Below are positions 1 through 7,783 of a stretch of 64,000 nucleotides of DNA, in pieces. The notes under the pieces were generated by a model. It did no database searches and was not told where the DNA came from. It was given only the letters and a program-made list of their open reading frames with translations. Position 1 is the stretch's first letter; every line of letters begins with the position of its first letter. A program made the translations under genes and the position numbers. The stretch comes from an uncultured Prevotellaceae bacterium (GTDB lineage: Bacteria > Bacteroidota > Bacteroidia > Bacteroidales > Bacteroidaceae), in assembly GCA_900318995.1 (NCBI GenBank), contig ONMR01000004.1, positions 1-64,000 of the forward strand, given 5' to 3'.

Positions 1-24
1 TTAAATAAACCGTTACGGAATAAG

Positions 25-61
25 ACAGAACGGGCTGGACCTGAAGGTCAGCCCGCTCTGT
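25..61 (-). terminator. Hairpin downstream of the GH10 xylanase
   Basis: An imperfect stem (ACAGA/TCTGT closing CGGGCTG/CAGCCCG, one bulged G, loop TGAA) lies 20 bp past the xylanase stop. The U-run expected on the minus strand is weak, so termination is inferred from the stem and its position. Bases 1-24 show nothing I can name. Confidence 0.55.
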
Positions 62-80
62 TCATGAAAGGTAATATGTA

Positions 81-2714
81 TTATCTCTGCAGAACCTTCT
101 TGCCGTCTATTATTACTATTCCTTTATAGCCACTGCCTACCACGGAGCCACCTATGTTATATCTGGTTCCATTGGCTTTGTAGTCATCGGGAGTGACATA
201 TCGGACAGATGTGGGATCAAGTGACAGTTCAATGTTGTCTATGTTGAAATAGGCTCCGTCAACCGATACGCGCAATACCTGGAGTCCGGCTTCAAGATAA
301 CCTAAAGTGCCTTCTACAGGCACGTAGTTGCTCCAACTGTTATCACCTGTCTGGGGAACACTGACTTTGCACAGGTTCCTGACATTGCCGTTGGAGACTA
401 CTCCAATCTGGTATCCGCTGTTGGTGACTCCCGAACTTACTACGGTTGAGTAAAGGTACTTGCCGGCTTGCTCTACATTGACGGTGTACTCAAGCCATTC
501 TCCGTCAGCAGTATTGCCTATCACTATCCTTCCGCTTCGGGACTTTATGTCAACACCTCCGTTGTCTGTGCGGTAGTTTGCATCACCTTCGTCATCGGAA
601 TCAGAATCATGGAATGAGAATCCGTCGCCGCCCTTGTCAAAGTTCTCAATCTCTATTATACCAGGAATGATTATGGGAGTGCCGCTGAATGGCGCAGTGA
701 CTTTAAGCGTATATGTAACTATGTCGGACTGGGCTCCATTGACATCGGTGGCTACCGCCTGGAACGTGAAGGTTCCTCTTTGGGACGGTCTGTAATTAAC
801 CTGATAGGGTGTTTGCGTGGCGGTTCCGAGCAGTTTCTCACCCTGATAGAACTTTACGTTGGCTATTTCAACCGGGCTGCTTACATCAACCCTGACAACG
901 GTATTCATGTTGGCGATAGCGGGATCGGCACTGATGCTCAGCCTGATGTTTCCGTTGTATTCTATCTTGCTGAATACTATCTTGTCGATATTGCAGCTGC
1001 TTCCGTTAATGTTGAGACGGATAATGTTCTTGCCCTCCTTGAGTGCCACTTTGAGTCTGCCGCTCATGGTGGTATAGTTGCTCCAGTTATTATCGCCAGT
1101 CTGTGGGACGTTGAGCGTTCCTGTCAGGTCTGTCAGGGTGCCGTTATTGCTCAAGGAGAGACTGAATGAGGAACTGTTTACTCCGGAAGACACGTATGCT
1201 GTGTAGGTGTAAACGCCCGCCTCATTGACATTGACGGTATATTCCATCCATTCTCCATTGCTGGTGTAACCGATTGCGTATCCGCCGTTACCCTGTACTA
1301 TGTCAACTCCGCTGCCGTCAGAGCGGTAGCCTGAAGCATCACCCTCACTGTCGGAATTGCTGTCGTGATATGCTATACCTTCCGGTCCCTCGTCAAAATC
1401 CTCAGCCTGGATGGTGCCGGGCAGGTTCATGGTCTTGTGCGGCTTGCGGGGATTGTAGGCGGTAAAGCCTGCCAAGCGCTCGTATCTGGTGCCGTCATTG
1501 GCATATACCACCGCTTTCAGGTTATATTTTCCTGTGGTCTTGGGCACATATCTGGTCACATAGGGAGTGGTTGTCATCGTCTCTGTCAGCTTGTTGTTTA
1601 CATACAGCTTAATACTGTCAATGGACTTGGTCCTCATGCTGGCGCGTACCGTAATAGGAACGGTGTCAAGCTTGGTTACCCTTATTGAAGCGGGTTTGAT
1701 ATAGATGGAGGCCTCCTTTTTCATACCAGGGAACGGACTCTTGGCATTCCGGGCCTCATCGGTGCTCATATATTCACGCAGCCAGGTCATGGCCGGACGG
1801 TCAACGTTCTGATTGTTTTCTACCCTTATTATGCCGGAATTGCCGTCTGTGGTCCAGGTCTTGCCGTAGATGTAACCCCAAAGAGTGATGCCTGCGCAGT
1901 AGTCAGACTCCCACATGTACTTGATCTGGTCTTTGTACTGCTGGTACTGCTTGTCATCATCGGTGGTGCCGATGTCATATTCGGTACTGTACATGGGCAT
2001 CTTGAGCTCGTTCTGGATTTCGGTCATAGCGGACTTGAAATCATTGAAGTTCATGTCTGTAAGGTCATGTGACTGGCATCCGTAGGCATCGATTGGGGCA
2101 CCGGCATCGCGCAGCGTGCGGACCAGGTCTATGAACTGTGTCTTCTGCCACTGGAATGTATTGTAGTCATTGTAGATGAGAATGGCATCGGGCCAGCGCT
2201 CATAAGCCAGTTCAAAGGCCTCTATGATCCAGTCATAACCGGTCACTCCGTCGCCGCCCAAGGCGTTCTTGTAGGGCGCAGGAGCATGTCCGGGTACAGC
2301 CTCATTGACCACATCGATTATCTCCAGGTCCGGATAGTGTCTCTTGGCCTCATCAAACCACTCGACGATGGCGTCATACTGGTCTTCCGGGGAGAGGTTG
2401 TCCATCCATCCGGGGTACTGTGAGCCCCATACGAGAGTGTGGAACTTGAATGGGAAATTATGTGACTTGGCATATTTGTATGCGGCGTCATTCCAATTGA
2501 ACGAACCGCGGCGTGAACCTTCCACCGAGCCCCATTTGGTCTCATTCTCGCAGGTAATCTGATTCCAGAGCGTGTAGTACTTTTCACTTCCGTAATCAAC
2601 GTTGTAGCTTGTGGTTATGTTACCCAGGAACTTGTCCGGGTTAGATGAAAGCTGAGCGTTGACCAGGCTTGCCGTAAACAGGAAAAGTGACAAAAATGCT
2701 GTAATCCTTCTCAT
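81..2714 (-). CDS. Secreted GH10 endo-1,4-beta-xylanase with two CBM6-like modules
   Basis: Hydrolyses internal beta-1,4 bonds of xylan outside the cell. An N-terminal signal peptide (about residues 1-20, ending VNA/Q) precedes a GH10 barrel (about 25-320). The acid/base is E138 in DVVNEA and the nucleophile is E245 in YSTEYDIG. Next come an Ig-like region (about 340-420), a CBM6-like module opening with PGTIQAEDFDEG (about 433-565), a second Ig-like linker and a second CBM6-like module opening with PGIIEIENFDKG (about 680-820). The C-terminus ends GIVIIDGKKVLQR, like the short sorting or anchoring tails of Bacteroidota secreted enzymes; that role is inferred. It lies 25 bp after mltG on the same strand and is divergent from the GH51 gene. 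CBM6 versus CBM35 is not settled. Confidence 0.93.
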   Translation of the reverse strand: MRRITAFLSLFLFTASLVNAQLSSNPDKFLGNITTSYNVDYGSEKYYTLWNQITCENETKWGSVEGSRRGSFNWNDAAYKYAKSHNFPFKFHTLVWGSQYPGWMDNLSPEDQYDAIVEWFDEAKRHYPDLEIIDVVNEAVPGHAPAPYKNALGGDGVTGYDWIIEAFELAYERWPDAILIYNDYNTFQWQKTQFIDLVRTLRDAGAPIDAYGCQSHDLTDMNFNDFKSAMTEIQNELKMPMYSTEYDIGTTDDDKQYQQYKDQIKYMWESDYCAGITLWGYIYGKTWTTDGNSGIIRVENNQNVDRPAMTWLREYMSTDEARNAKSPFPGMKKEASIYIKPASIRVTKLDTVPITVRASMRTKSIDSIKLYVNNKLTETMTTTPYVTRYVPKTTGKYNLKAVVYANDGTRYERLAGFTAYNPRKPHKTMNLPGTIQAEDFDEGPEGIAYHDSNSDSEGDASGYRSDGSGVDIVQGNGGYAIGYTSNGEWMEYTVNVNEAGVYTYTAYVSSGVNSSSFSLSLSNNGTLTDLTGTLNVPQTGDNNWSNYTTMSGRLKVALKEGKNIIRLNINGSSCNIDKIVFSKIEYNGNIRLSISADPAIANMNTVVRVDVSSPVEIANVKFYQGEKLLGTATQTPYQVNYRPSQRGTFTFQAVATDVNGAQSDIVTYTLKVTAPFSGTPIIIPGIIEIENFDKGGDGFSFHDSDSDDEGDANYRTDNGGVDIKSRSGRIVIGNTADGEWLEYTVNVEQAGKYLYSTVVSSGVTNSGYQIGVVSNGNVRNLCKVSVPQTGDNSWSNYVPVEGTLGYLEAGLQVLRVSVDGAYFNIDNIELSLDPTSVRYVTPDDYKANGTRYNIGGSVVGSGYKGIVIIDGKKVLQR

Positions 2715-2739
2715 AAGCTGGCTTTTATGATTTGTTTGT

Positions 2740-3735
2740 TTATTTTATTCCGGCTTTGCTCAATGCACGCTGGTAACGGGCGGCGTTGGCATTGTGCTGT
2801 GAAAGCGACGAGGTAAAGTTATGATAGCCGCTGAAGTCCTCTTTGGCGCACATATAGAGATAGTTATGTTTGCTGTAATTCAAGACGGCATCTATCGAAC
2901 GGGTGCTCACGAACCTGATAGGTGCAGGGGGAAGTCCGGGATACCTGTATGTGTTATAAGGGGAGTCCACCTCCAGATGAACCTTGAGCACGCGTTTGGG
3001 CCTCTCTCCTCCAAGAGCGAAAACTACCGTCGGATCAGCTTGTAGCGGCATGTTCCTGTGCAGGCGGTTCATGTACAGTCCGGCCACGATAGGCAGTTCA
3101 TCGTTTTTGGCGGTCTCCTCTTCTATTATTGATGCAAGTGTTGTGACCTGCTGGGGCGTGAGCCCTATGCTTCCGGCCTTGTCTTGCCTTTCCCGGTTCC
3201 AGAAACGGTCACGTTCCCTGACAAGACGTGATATCAGGGCATCGGCCGATATGTTCCAGTAAACCTCATAGGTATTGGGGATGATCATGCAGTATACATT
3301 GGCTGGAGTGTAGCCGATGGAATCCAGAAATACCGGATCGCTGAGGCGGTTTACGATTGAGGCTGAGTCAATCATGACCTGACCGGCTATTGCCCTGGCC
3401 ATCTGACCTACGGTCCGGGTACTGTTAATGGTCAGTCTTACGGGAGTCTGCATCCCTCCTGTCAGCATATCGGCCACCTGCTTGGGCAGTGCACCGCTCT
3501 TGACCGTGTAGCATCCGGTGCGGATGTGGCTGTCATAGTCACGACGGTCCAGAATGAATTTCAAAGCTTTGGTCTTGGCCAGAGGGTCAGACTGTATGAT
3601 TGATCGGAGAACGCTGTCGGCGGTATCATCGGGACGGATGAAAATCCTGTAGTCGGGGCAATCCGATACAGGCTTGTTGAACATGCATGCCGAAAAGAGC
3701 AGCAATGTGGCTATCAGCGATAATCCTTTTTTCAT
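2740..3735 (-). CDS. mltG: Endolytic murein transglycosylase MltG (YceG-like)
   Basis: Cleaves nascent peptidoglycan glycan strands at the membrane and so limits strand length. The YceG signature is clear: ASIIEEET contains E205, matching the catalytic Glu of E. coli MltG by motif position, followed by AGLYMNRL and the conserved MPLQADPT stretch. The 331-residue length is typical. Family members usually have a plain N-terminal membrane anchor. Here the leader ends in LLLFSAC, a plausible lipobox with Cys17, so it may be a lipoprotein. It sits 25 bp upstream of the xylanase on the same strand, which suggests read-through rather than shared function. A TATCTTTGC motif lies just upstream of the start. 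Confidence 0.93.
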   Translation of the reverse strand: MKKGLSLIATLLLFSACMFNKPVSDCPDYRIFIRPDDTADSVLRSIIQSDPLAKTKALKFILDRRDYDSHIRTGCYTVKSGALPKQVADMLTGGMQTPVRLTINSTRTVGQMARAIAGQVMIDSASIVNRLSDPVFLDSIGYTPANVYCMIIPNTYEVYWNISADALISRLVRERDRFWNRERQDKAGSIGLTPQQVTTLASIIEEETAKNDELPIVAGLYMNRLHRNMPLQADPTVVFALGGERPKRVLKVHLEVDSPYNTYRYPGLPPAPIRFVSTRSIDAVLNYSKHNYLYMCAKEDFSGYHNFTSSLSQHNANAARYQRALSKAGIK

Positions 3736-3753
3736 TGTATCTTACGTGTGTTT

Positions 3754-3774
3754 GCAAAGATAATATTATCTTTA
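3754..3774. promoter_or_regulatory. Overlapping divergent -7 elements (mltG / GH51)
   Basis: The minus strand has TATCTTTGC (3754-3762) facing mltG and the plus strand has TATCTTTA (3767-3774) facing the GH51 gene. Both match the Bacteroidota -7 consensus TAnnTTTG closely. Neither has a clear TTTG box at 19-21 nt. The two cores are 4 bp apart, so polymerase binding may be mutually exclusive. Confidence 0.55.
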
Positions 3775-3802
3775 CAACTCTGAATCGACAAAAACTACAA
3801 TA

Positions 3803-5368
3803 ATGAGAAAGGTGTTTTTCCTGCTTTCACTGGCAGCAGCTTTGTCAGTAAGCGCCAAGAATGAGGTAACGGTCAATGTCCATGCCGACAAACCGGGTGC
3901 AACAATCAACAAGAATATCTACGGACAGTTCTCGGAGCATCTGGGAACCTGCATATACGGCGGTCTGTGGGTTGGTCCTGAATCATCAATCCCCAATACC
4001 AATGGTTACCGCAATGATGTGCTGGCCGCACTCAAGGAACTGGAGGTTCCGGTAATGCGCTGGCCGGGCGGCTGCTATGCTGATGAGTACCACTGGATGG
4101 ACGGCATCGGCCCAAAGGAGAACCGTCCCGTTATGGTAAACAACAACTGGGGTGGCATTGTCGAGGACAACAGCTTCGGTACCCATGAGTTTCTGAACCT
4201 GTGCGAGCTTATCGGCTGCGAACCTTACATATCACTCAACGTAGGCAGCGGATCGGTAGAGGAGGCTGCCAAGTGGATTGAGTATATGAACGCCGCCGAC
4301 GGTCCGATGGCCAAGCTTCGCAAGCAGAACGGTCGTGAGGAGCCCTGGCACGTTAAATATATAGGTATAGGTAATGAGGCTTGGGGTTGCGGCGGTAACA
4401 TGCTGCCCGAGTACTATTCGGACATTTTCCGCCGTTACCAGACCTACTGCCGCGACTACAACGGCACACAGCTCTTTAAGATTGCCAGCGGCGCCACCGA
4501 TTATGACTATGAGTGGACCGACGTTCTTATGAAGAAGATCGGCTCCATGATGAACGCCGTCTCCCTGCACTACTATACCGTATCAGGTTGGGTCGGTGCC
4601 AAGAAGCCCGCTCTGGACTTTACCGATGAGGATTTCTACTGGTGCCTGGGCAAATGTCTTGGTATAGAGCCCGTTATCCAGAAGCATCTGGCCATAATGA
4701 GCAAGTATGACCCCGAGCACAAGACTCCGCTGCTGGTCGATGAGTGGGGTACATGGTGGGAGCCCGAGCCAGGCACACAGCTCTATCAGCAGAGCACCAT
4801 GCGTGACGCTCTTGTAGCTTCACTGTCACTGGATGTGTTCCACAAGTACTGCGACCGCATCCAGATGACCAACATAGCCCAGGTGGCCAACGTGCTCCAG
4901 TCCATGATCCTGACCAAGGATGATAAGATGGTGCTTACTCCCACATACTGGATATTTGATATGTACAAGCCTCACATGGACGCAACCTATATCCCCACAG
5001 ACCTGGAGGGCGTAGAGGTTAAGCTTACTCCCAATGAGCGCTATGCCGCCAATCCCGATGAGACCGCCACACGTCCGCTGCCTCTGTTCAGCTCGACCGC
5101 ATCAAAGAAGGACGGCAAGCTGCACATCTCAATGTCAAACGTAAAGCTCAACGAGGCTCAGAGTGTAGTGGTAAAGCTGGACGGCATCAAGGCCAAGAGC
5201 GTGACCGGTAAGATACTTACCAGCGACAAGGCCAGCAACTACAACACCTTTGAGAACCCCGACAAGATAAAGCTGGCCGATTTCAAGGGCGCCAAGATTG
5301 ACAGGAAGACCGGTGATATCACCCTGGAGATTCCTGCTGCCAGCATAGTTACTCTGGAGGTGGAATGA
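3803..5368 (+). CDS. GH51 alpha-L-arabinofuranosidase
   Basis: Removes alpha-L-arabinofuranosyl side groups from arabinoxylan or arabinan. The leader is about residues 1-18 (VSA/K). The barrel has the GH51 landmarks RWPGGC, acid/base E192 in GIGNEAWGCGG, NAVSLHYYT, and nucleophile E314 in LLVDEWGTWWEPEPG. A C-terminal beta-sandwich follows. The 521-residue length is normal. It is divergent from mltG and the GH10 xylanase, and the pairing of xylanase and arabinofuranosidase fits joint arabinoxylan breakdown. The stop codon TGA lies in the AATGATAC opening of a palindromic element, so the 3' end seems to be set by that repeat. Exact substrate is not readable from sequence. Confidence 0.93.
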   Translation: MRKVFFLLSLAAALSVSAKNEVTVNVHADKPGATINKNIYGQFSEHLGTCIYGGLWVGPESSIPNTNGYRNDVLAALKELEVPVMRWPGGCYADEYHWMDGIGPKENRPVMVNNNWGGIVEDNSFGTHEFLNLCELIGCEPYISLNVGSGSVEEAAKWIEYMNAADGPMAKLRKQNGREEPWHVKYIGIGNEAWGCGGNMLPEYYSDIFRRYQTYCRDYNGTQLFKIASGATDYDYEWTDVLMKKIGSMMNAVSLHYYTVSGWVGAKKPALDFTDEDFYWCLGKCLGIEPVIQKHLAIMSKYDPEHKTPLLVDEWGTWWEPEPGTQLYQQSTMRDALVASLSLDVFHKYCDRIQMTNIAQVANVLQSMILTKDDKMVLTPTYWIFDMYKPHMDATYIPTDLEGVEVKLTPNERYAANPDETATRPLPLFSSTASKKDGKLHISMSNVKLNEAQSVVVKLDGIKAKSVTGKILTSDKASNYNTFENPDKIKLADFKGAKIDRKTGDITLEIPAASIVTLEVE

Positions 5369-5371
5369 TAC

Positions 5372-5409
5372 AAATAGTACAAAAGGGGACAGGCCCTTTT
5401 GTACTATTT
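5372..5409. repeat. Palindromic 3'-end element, copy A (single form)
   Basis: A perfect 16-bp stem (AAATAGTACAAAAGGG against its complement, loop GACAGG) starts 4 bp after the GH51 stop and is followed by a T-run, so it should terminate the GH51 transcript. The AATGATAC prefix, AGTAC and GGGGACAGG core relate it to the copies near 48.0, 52.9, 54.8 and 58.3 kb. The rightward TTTTG of its arm serves as the -33 box of the tRNA-Gly promoter. Confidence 0.8.
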
Positions 5410-5429
5410 TTTAAAAATGATTATCTTTG
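5398..5429 (+). promoter_or_regulatory. tRNA-Gly promoter (TTTG-N20-TATCTTTG)
   Basis: TTTG (5398-5401) and TATCTTTG (5422-5429) are separated by exactly 20 nt, matching the Bacteroidota sigma-ABfr consensus, with the tRNA beginning 10 nt further on. The -33 box lies inside the right arm of palindrome A. Confidence 0.75.
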
Positions 5430-5439
5430 TGGCCGATTT

Positions 5440-5512
5440 GCGATAGTAGCTCAGTTGGTAGAGCGTTGGCTTCCCAAGCCGAAGGTCGCGGGATCGTGCC
5501 CCGTCTATCGCT
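5440..5512 (+). tRNA. tRNA-Gly(CCC)
   Basis: It folds as a full cloverleaf: acceptor GCGATAG/CTATCGC, D-stem GCTC/GAGC, anticodon stem TTGGC/GCCGA with loop TTCCCAA (anticodon CCC at 5473-5475), variable AGGTC, and T-stem GCGGG/CCCGT. The T-loop reads ATCGTGC rather than the usual TTCGANN, so it lacks a canonical T54. CCA is not encoded. Confidence 0.9.
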
Positions 5513-5515
5513 CAT

Positions 5516-5554
5516 GGAAAGGGTTCCAGAAAATTGGAGCTCTTTCCCTTTTTA
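5516..5554 (+). terminator. tRNA-Gly terminator
   Basis: GGAAAGGGTTCCA pairs with TGGAGCTCTTTCC (13 bp with two G-T pairs) around a GAAAAT loop and is followed by CTTTTTAT. It begins 4 nt after the tRNA. Confidence 0.75.
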
Positions 5555-5556
5555 TT

Positions 5557-5571
5557 GGCTTGGGAAGCCAA
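5557..5571 (-). repeat. Inverted copy of the tRNA-Gly anticodon arm
   Basis: GGCTTGGGAAGCCAA is the exact reverse complement of 5466-5480, the anticodon stem-loop of the tRNA upstream. It lies immediately before the tRNA-like remnant and indicates local inversion or duplication. Confidence 0.7.
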
Positions 5572-5580
5572 AGGCTTGTC

Positions 5581-5649
5581 CGATAGCTCGCTACCCGCTC
5601 GCTAGAGCCGAAGGTCGCGGGATCGTGCCCCGTCTATCGCTCATGGAAA
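5581..5649 (+). pseudogene. tRNA-Gly-derived tRNA-like remnant without an anticodon arm
   Basis: Bases 5606-5649 repeat 5477-5520 exactly (44 bp: tRNA 3' half plus flank). Upstream, CGATAG (5581-5586) can still pair with CTATCG (5634-5639), and GCTC (5586-5589) with GAGC (5605-5608). The intact T-arm follows. The anticodon arm is missing and replaced by a short CTCGCTA direct repeat. It could be a dead duplicate or a transcribed tRNA-like fold; no promoter motif of its own is visible. Confidence 0.7.
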
Positions 5650-5672
5650 AAGGCTCCGAACGGAGCCTTTTT
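5647..5672. terminator. Bidirectional terminator between the tRNA remnant and the DUF4301 gene
   Basis: A perfect 12-bp stem AAAAAGGCTCCG/CGGAGCCTTTTT with a 2-nt spacer has T-runs on both strands. It can stop rightward tRNA-region transcripts and the leftward DUF4301 gene ending at 5694. Confidence 0.85.
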
Positions 5673-5693
5673 CAATTCTTAATTCCCAATTCA

Positions 5694-7220
5694 TTAAGCG
5701 GGTTGATGCTGTGGTCGAAGCAGGTCGTTGACTGTCTTGACTGGGTTGAAGGTGCTTAGGGGAACTTCGACAAAGATTGTGTTCCAGTCACTCATGGCAC
5801 CGTTCCAGAGTCCAGGCAGTTCAAGAGCTTTCAACTCACGTCCGTTCTTGGATTTGCTTGAGATGAAACCGGTTGACTTGTCAACGTATTGGGGCAGGTT
5901 GAAAGGTGTTCCTTTATAGTTACGGACAGCGCAAACCAAATCGACAGGATTGAAGTGCGTGCCTTTGGTGAACATCTCCTTCTTACGCTCATCATTCAGG
6001 TCAATCTGCGAGCTCTCGAGAATCTGTGGAGATACAGTACCATCGCTGTTATATGCCAGGAACGGACCTCCTCCGGGCTCGCCTACATTCTTGACCATGC
6101 CGCAAACGCGGATAGGACGGTTGAGCTTGCTGTGGAGCCATTCTGCCAGATGCTTGCCTTGTAGTGTGCCGATATCCTTCCGGCGGCAGCAGAGCGTCTT
6201 GCTCATAAAGTCTGAAATCTGCTTAAGCTGTGCGTCTGTGTATTTGCCGCTGTCCAGAAGGCGTAGATAATCAAATACTTTGTTCTGTATGGTGACCAGA
6301 ATGCCGGCCAGCAGTTTCTTGTTGGTGATGGTGTCGGCCTTGAGGTGATCGGGCACCACGTTGTCAATATTTTTTATGAATACTATGTCTGTGTCAAGGT
6401 CGTTCAGATTCTCAATAAGTGCTCCGTGCCCTCCAGGACGGAAAAGTATGGATCCGTCACTGTTGCGGAAAGGAGTACCGTCGGACGCAGCGGCAACTGT
6501 ATCCGTGCTGGGTTTCTGCTCAGAGAAAGAGATGCTGTATGCAGTGCCGAAACGCTTGGAGAGAGTCTTGGCACAGTTGTCGGACAATGACTTGAACAGT
6601 TCCCTGTGTTCCGGTGATACGGTAAAGTGGATGTGCACGGTACCATCGGCCCCGGATGCGTACATTGCACCCTCTGCCATGTGCTCTTCGAGCGGGGTGC
6701 GTGAGGTTGTGCTGTAGCTGTGGAACTTAAGCAGTCCTTTGGGGAGCGAGCCGTAATTCAGGCCTTTGGCTTCAAGCAGATTGGACACTACAGCCTTGTA
6801 TTGACCCGAAGCAATGAGTTCTTTAATGGATTTGCCGTCATTCTTGAGGCAGGCGTCATTCAGGTCATTGTAGAATGCAAATTTTTCTATCCCGTTAAAG
6901 AAGGCGTTCTCAAACGGAGTGGCAGGAGCGCTGTTGCTGCTTTCAAGAAATGCAAAAAGATCCTTGAACATTCGGCTGGCAGCTCCCGATGCAGGCACGA
7001 ATTTGGTGATACTGTGCCCGCTTGAGCAGTATGTATCCCATGTCTTGATGTAATCACTGCATTGGCTCTCTTCTACAGCCATTATACCATTGCCGACCGA
7101 TGCGGCTGACTCCAACTCCAGAAATGGAAAACCGTTTCTGATAAGTTCCAACTGTTCTTTTACAATATCAGCGTTGGTTCCTTTCTTTTTAAACTGTTCA
7201 AGGTCTTTTTCGTCAAACAT
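5694..7220 (-). CDS. DUF4301 family protein, nucleotidyltransferase-like
   Basis: A cytoplasmic protein of about 508 residues matching the Bacteroidota DUF4301 family; its function is not established. I chose the ATG giving MFDEKDLEQF rather than one nine codons upstream, because family members start at that block. FVPASGAASRMFKDL resembles the glycine-rich N-terminal signature of sugar-nucleotide pyrophosphorylases. FRPGGHGALIENLN and FIKNIDNVVPD resemble the PGGHG and N-x-D-N motifs of the UDP-sugar pyrophosphorylase fold. I infer a nucleotidyltransferase-like fold, but substrate and activity are unknown. There is no signal peptide. It is convergent with the tRNA region and divergent from the DUF1573 gene. 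Confidence 0.8.
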   Translation of the reverse strand: MFDEKDLEQFKKKGTNADIVKEQLELIRNGFPFLELESAASVGNGIMAVEESQCSDYIKTWDTYCSSGHSITKFVPASGAASRMFKDLFAFLESSNSAPATPFENAFFNGIEKFAFYNDLNDACLKNDGKSIKELIASGQYKAVVSNLLEAKGLNYGSLPKGLLKFHSYSTTSRTPLEEHMAEGAMYASGADGTVHIHFTVSPEHRELFKSLSDNCAKTLSKRFGTAYSISFSEQKPSTDTVAAASDGTPFRNSDGSILFRPGGHGALIENLNDLDTDIVFIKNIDNVVPDHLKADTITNKKLLAGILVTIQNKVFDYLRLLDSGKYTDAQLKQISDFMSKTLCCRRKDIGTLQGKHLAEWLHSKLNRPIRVCGMVKNVGEPGGGPFLAYNSDGTVSPQILESSQIDLNDERKKEMFTKGTHFNPVDLVCAVRNYKGTPFNLPQYVDKSTGFISSKSKNGRELKALELPGLWNGAMSDWNTIFVEVPLSTFNPVKTVNDLLRPQHQPA

Positions 7221-7324
7221 ATATATACTAGTCCTTATGGACATCAAATTTAGTATTGTTTTTTCAAATTGGCAAAGAAACGATTTTTTTTAATAACTTA
7301 GCAGCGTTTTAAACAAATCAAACT

Positions 7325-7777
7325 ATGAGATATCTTAAAAACCTGTTTTTATCATTGTTCTGCCTTAGTGCTGTTTACGCATGGGGCGGAAATGCAAATG
7401 ATATGGAGGATGAGGCGTACCCTGAGATAACATTCGAGAAGACTACGCATGATTTCGGCCTGTTTGACAGAGAGCATGGTGATAAGGTGTGCTGGTTTGT
7501 GTTCAAGAACACAGGTAAAAAGGAACTGCTGATACTGTCGGCTGGTTCGTCTTGCGGATGTACCGTTCCGGAGTATCCTAAGACAGCCATCCTGCCGGGT
7601 ATGAAAGACTCCATCAAGGTTTCATACAGCGGTTCGACCAAGAGGGTGGGCGTGGTTAGAAAGACCATTAGCCTGACCACCAACTGCAAGATAAACACAT
7701 CTTACCTGTATATTACGGGCGAGATGGTTGAGGAACTTGTAGCGGACAGGGTAAAACCTGAAGAAGAGAAAAAGTAA
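7325..7777 (+). CDS. DUF1573 domain secreted protein
   Basis: A small exported protein (150 residues) with a signal peptide of about 20 residues ending near AWGGN. The core ITFEKTTHDFGLFDREHGDKVCWFVFKNTGKKELLI is split by nothing and matches the DUF1573 Ig-like fold, including the C-G-C turn in SSCGCTVPEYPK and the late SGSTKRVGVVRKTI strand. The family is common in Bacteroidota envelopes and its role is unknown. It converges on trmO with only 6 bp between the stops and no visible terminator. Confidence 0.85.
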   Translation: MRYLKNLFLSLFCLSAVYAWGGNANDMEDEAYPEITFEKTTHDFGLFDREHGDKVCWFVFKNTGKKELLILSAGSSCGCTVPEYPKTAILPGMKDSIKVSYSGSTKRVGVVRKTISLTTNCKINTSYLYITGEMVEELVADRVKPEEEKK

Positions 7778-7783
7778 GAGAGA

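Noticed and set aside
81-5368. Complete xylan utilisation locus
   Set aside because: Two xylan enzymes are adjacent, but there is no SusC/SusD pair, transporter or regulator next to them.
5440-5649. tRNA-based attachment site of an integrated element
   Set aside because: The duplicated tRNA 3' end looks like attL/attR, but the copies are only 129 bp apart and no integrase or cargo lies between them.
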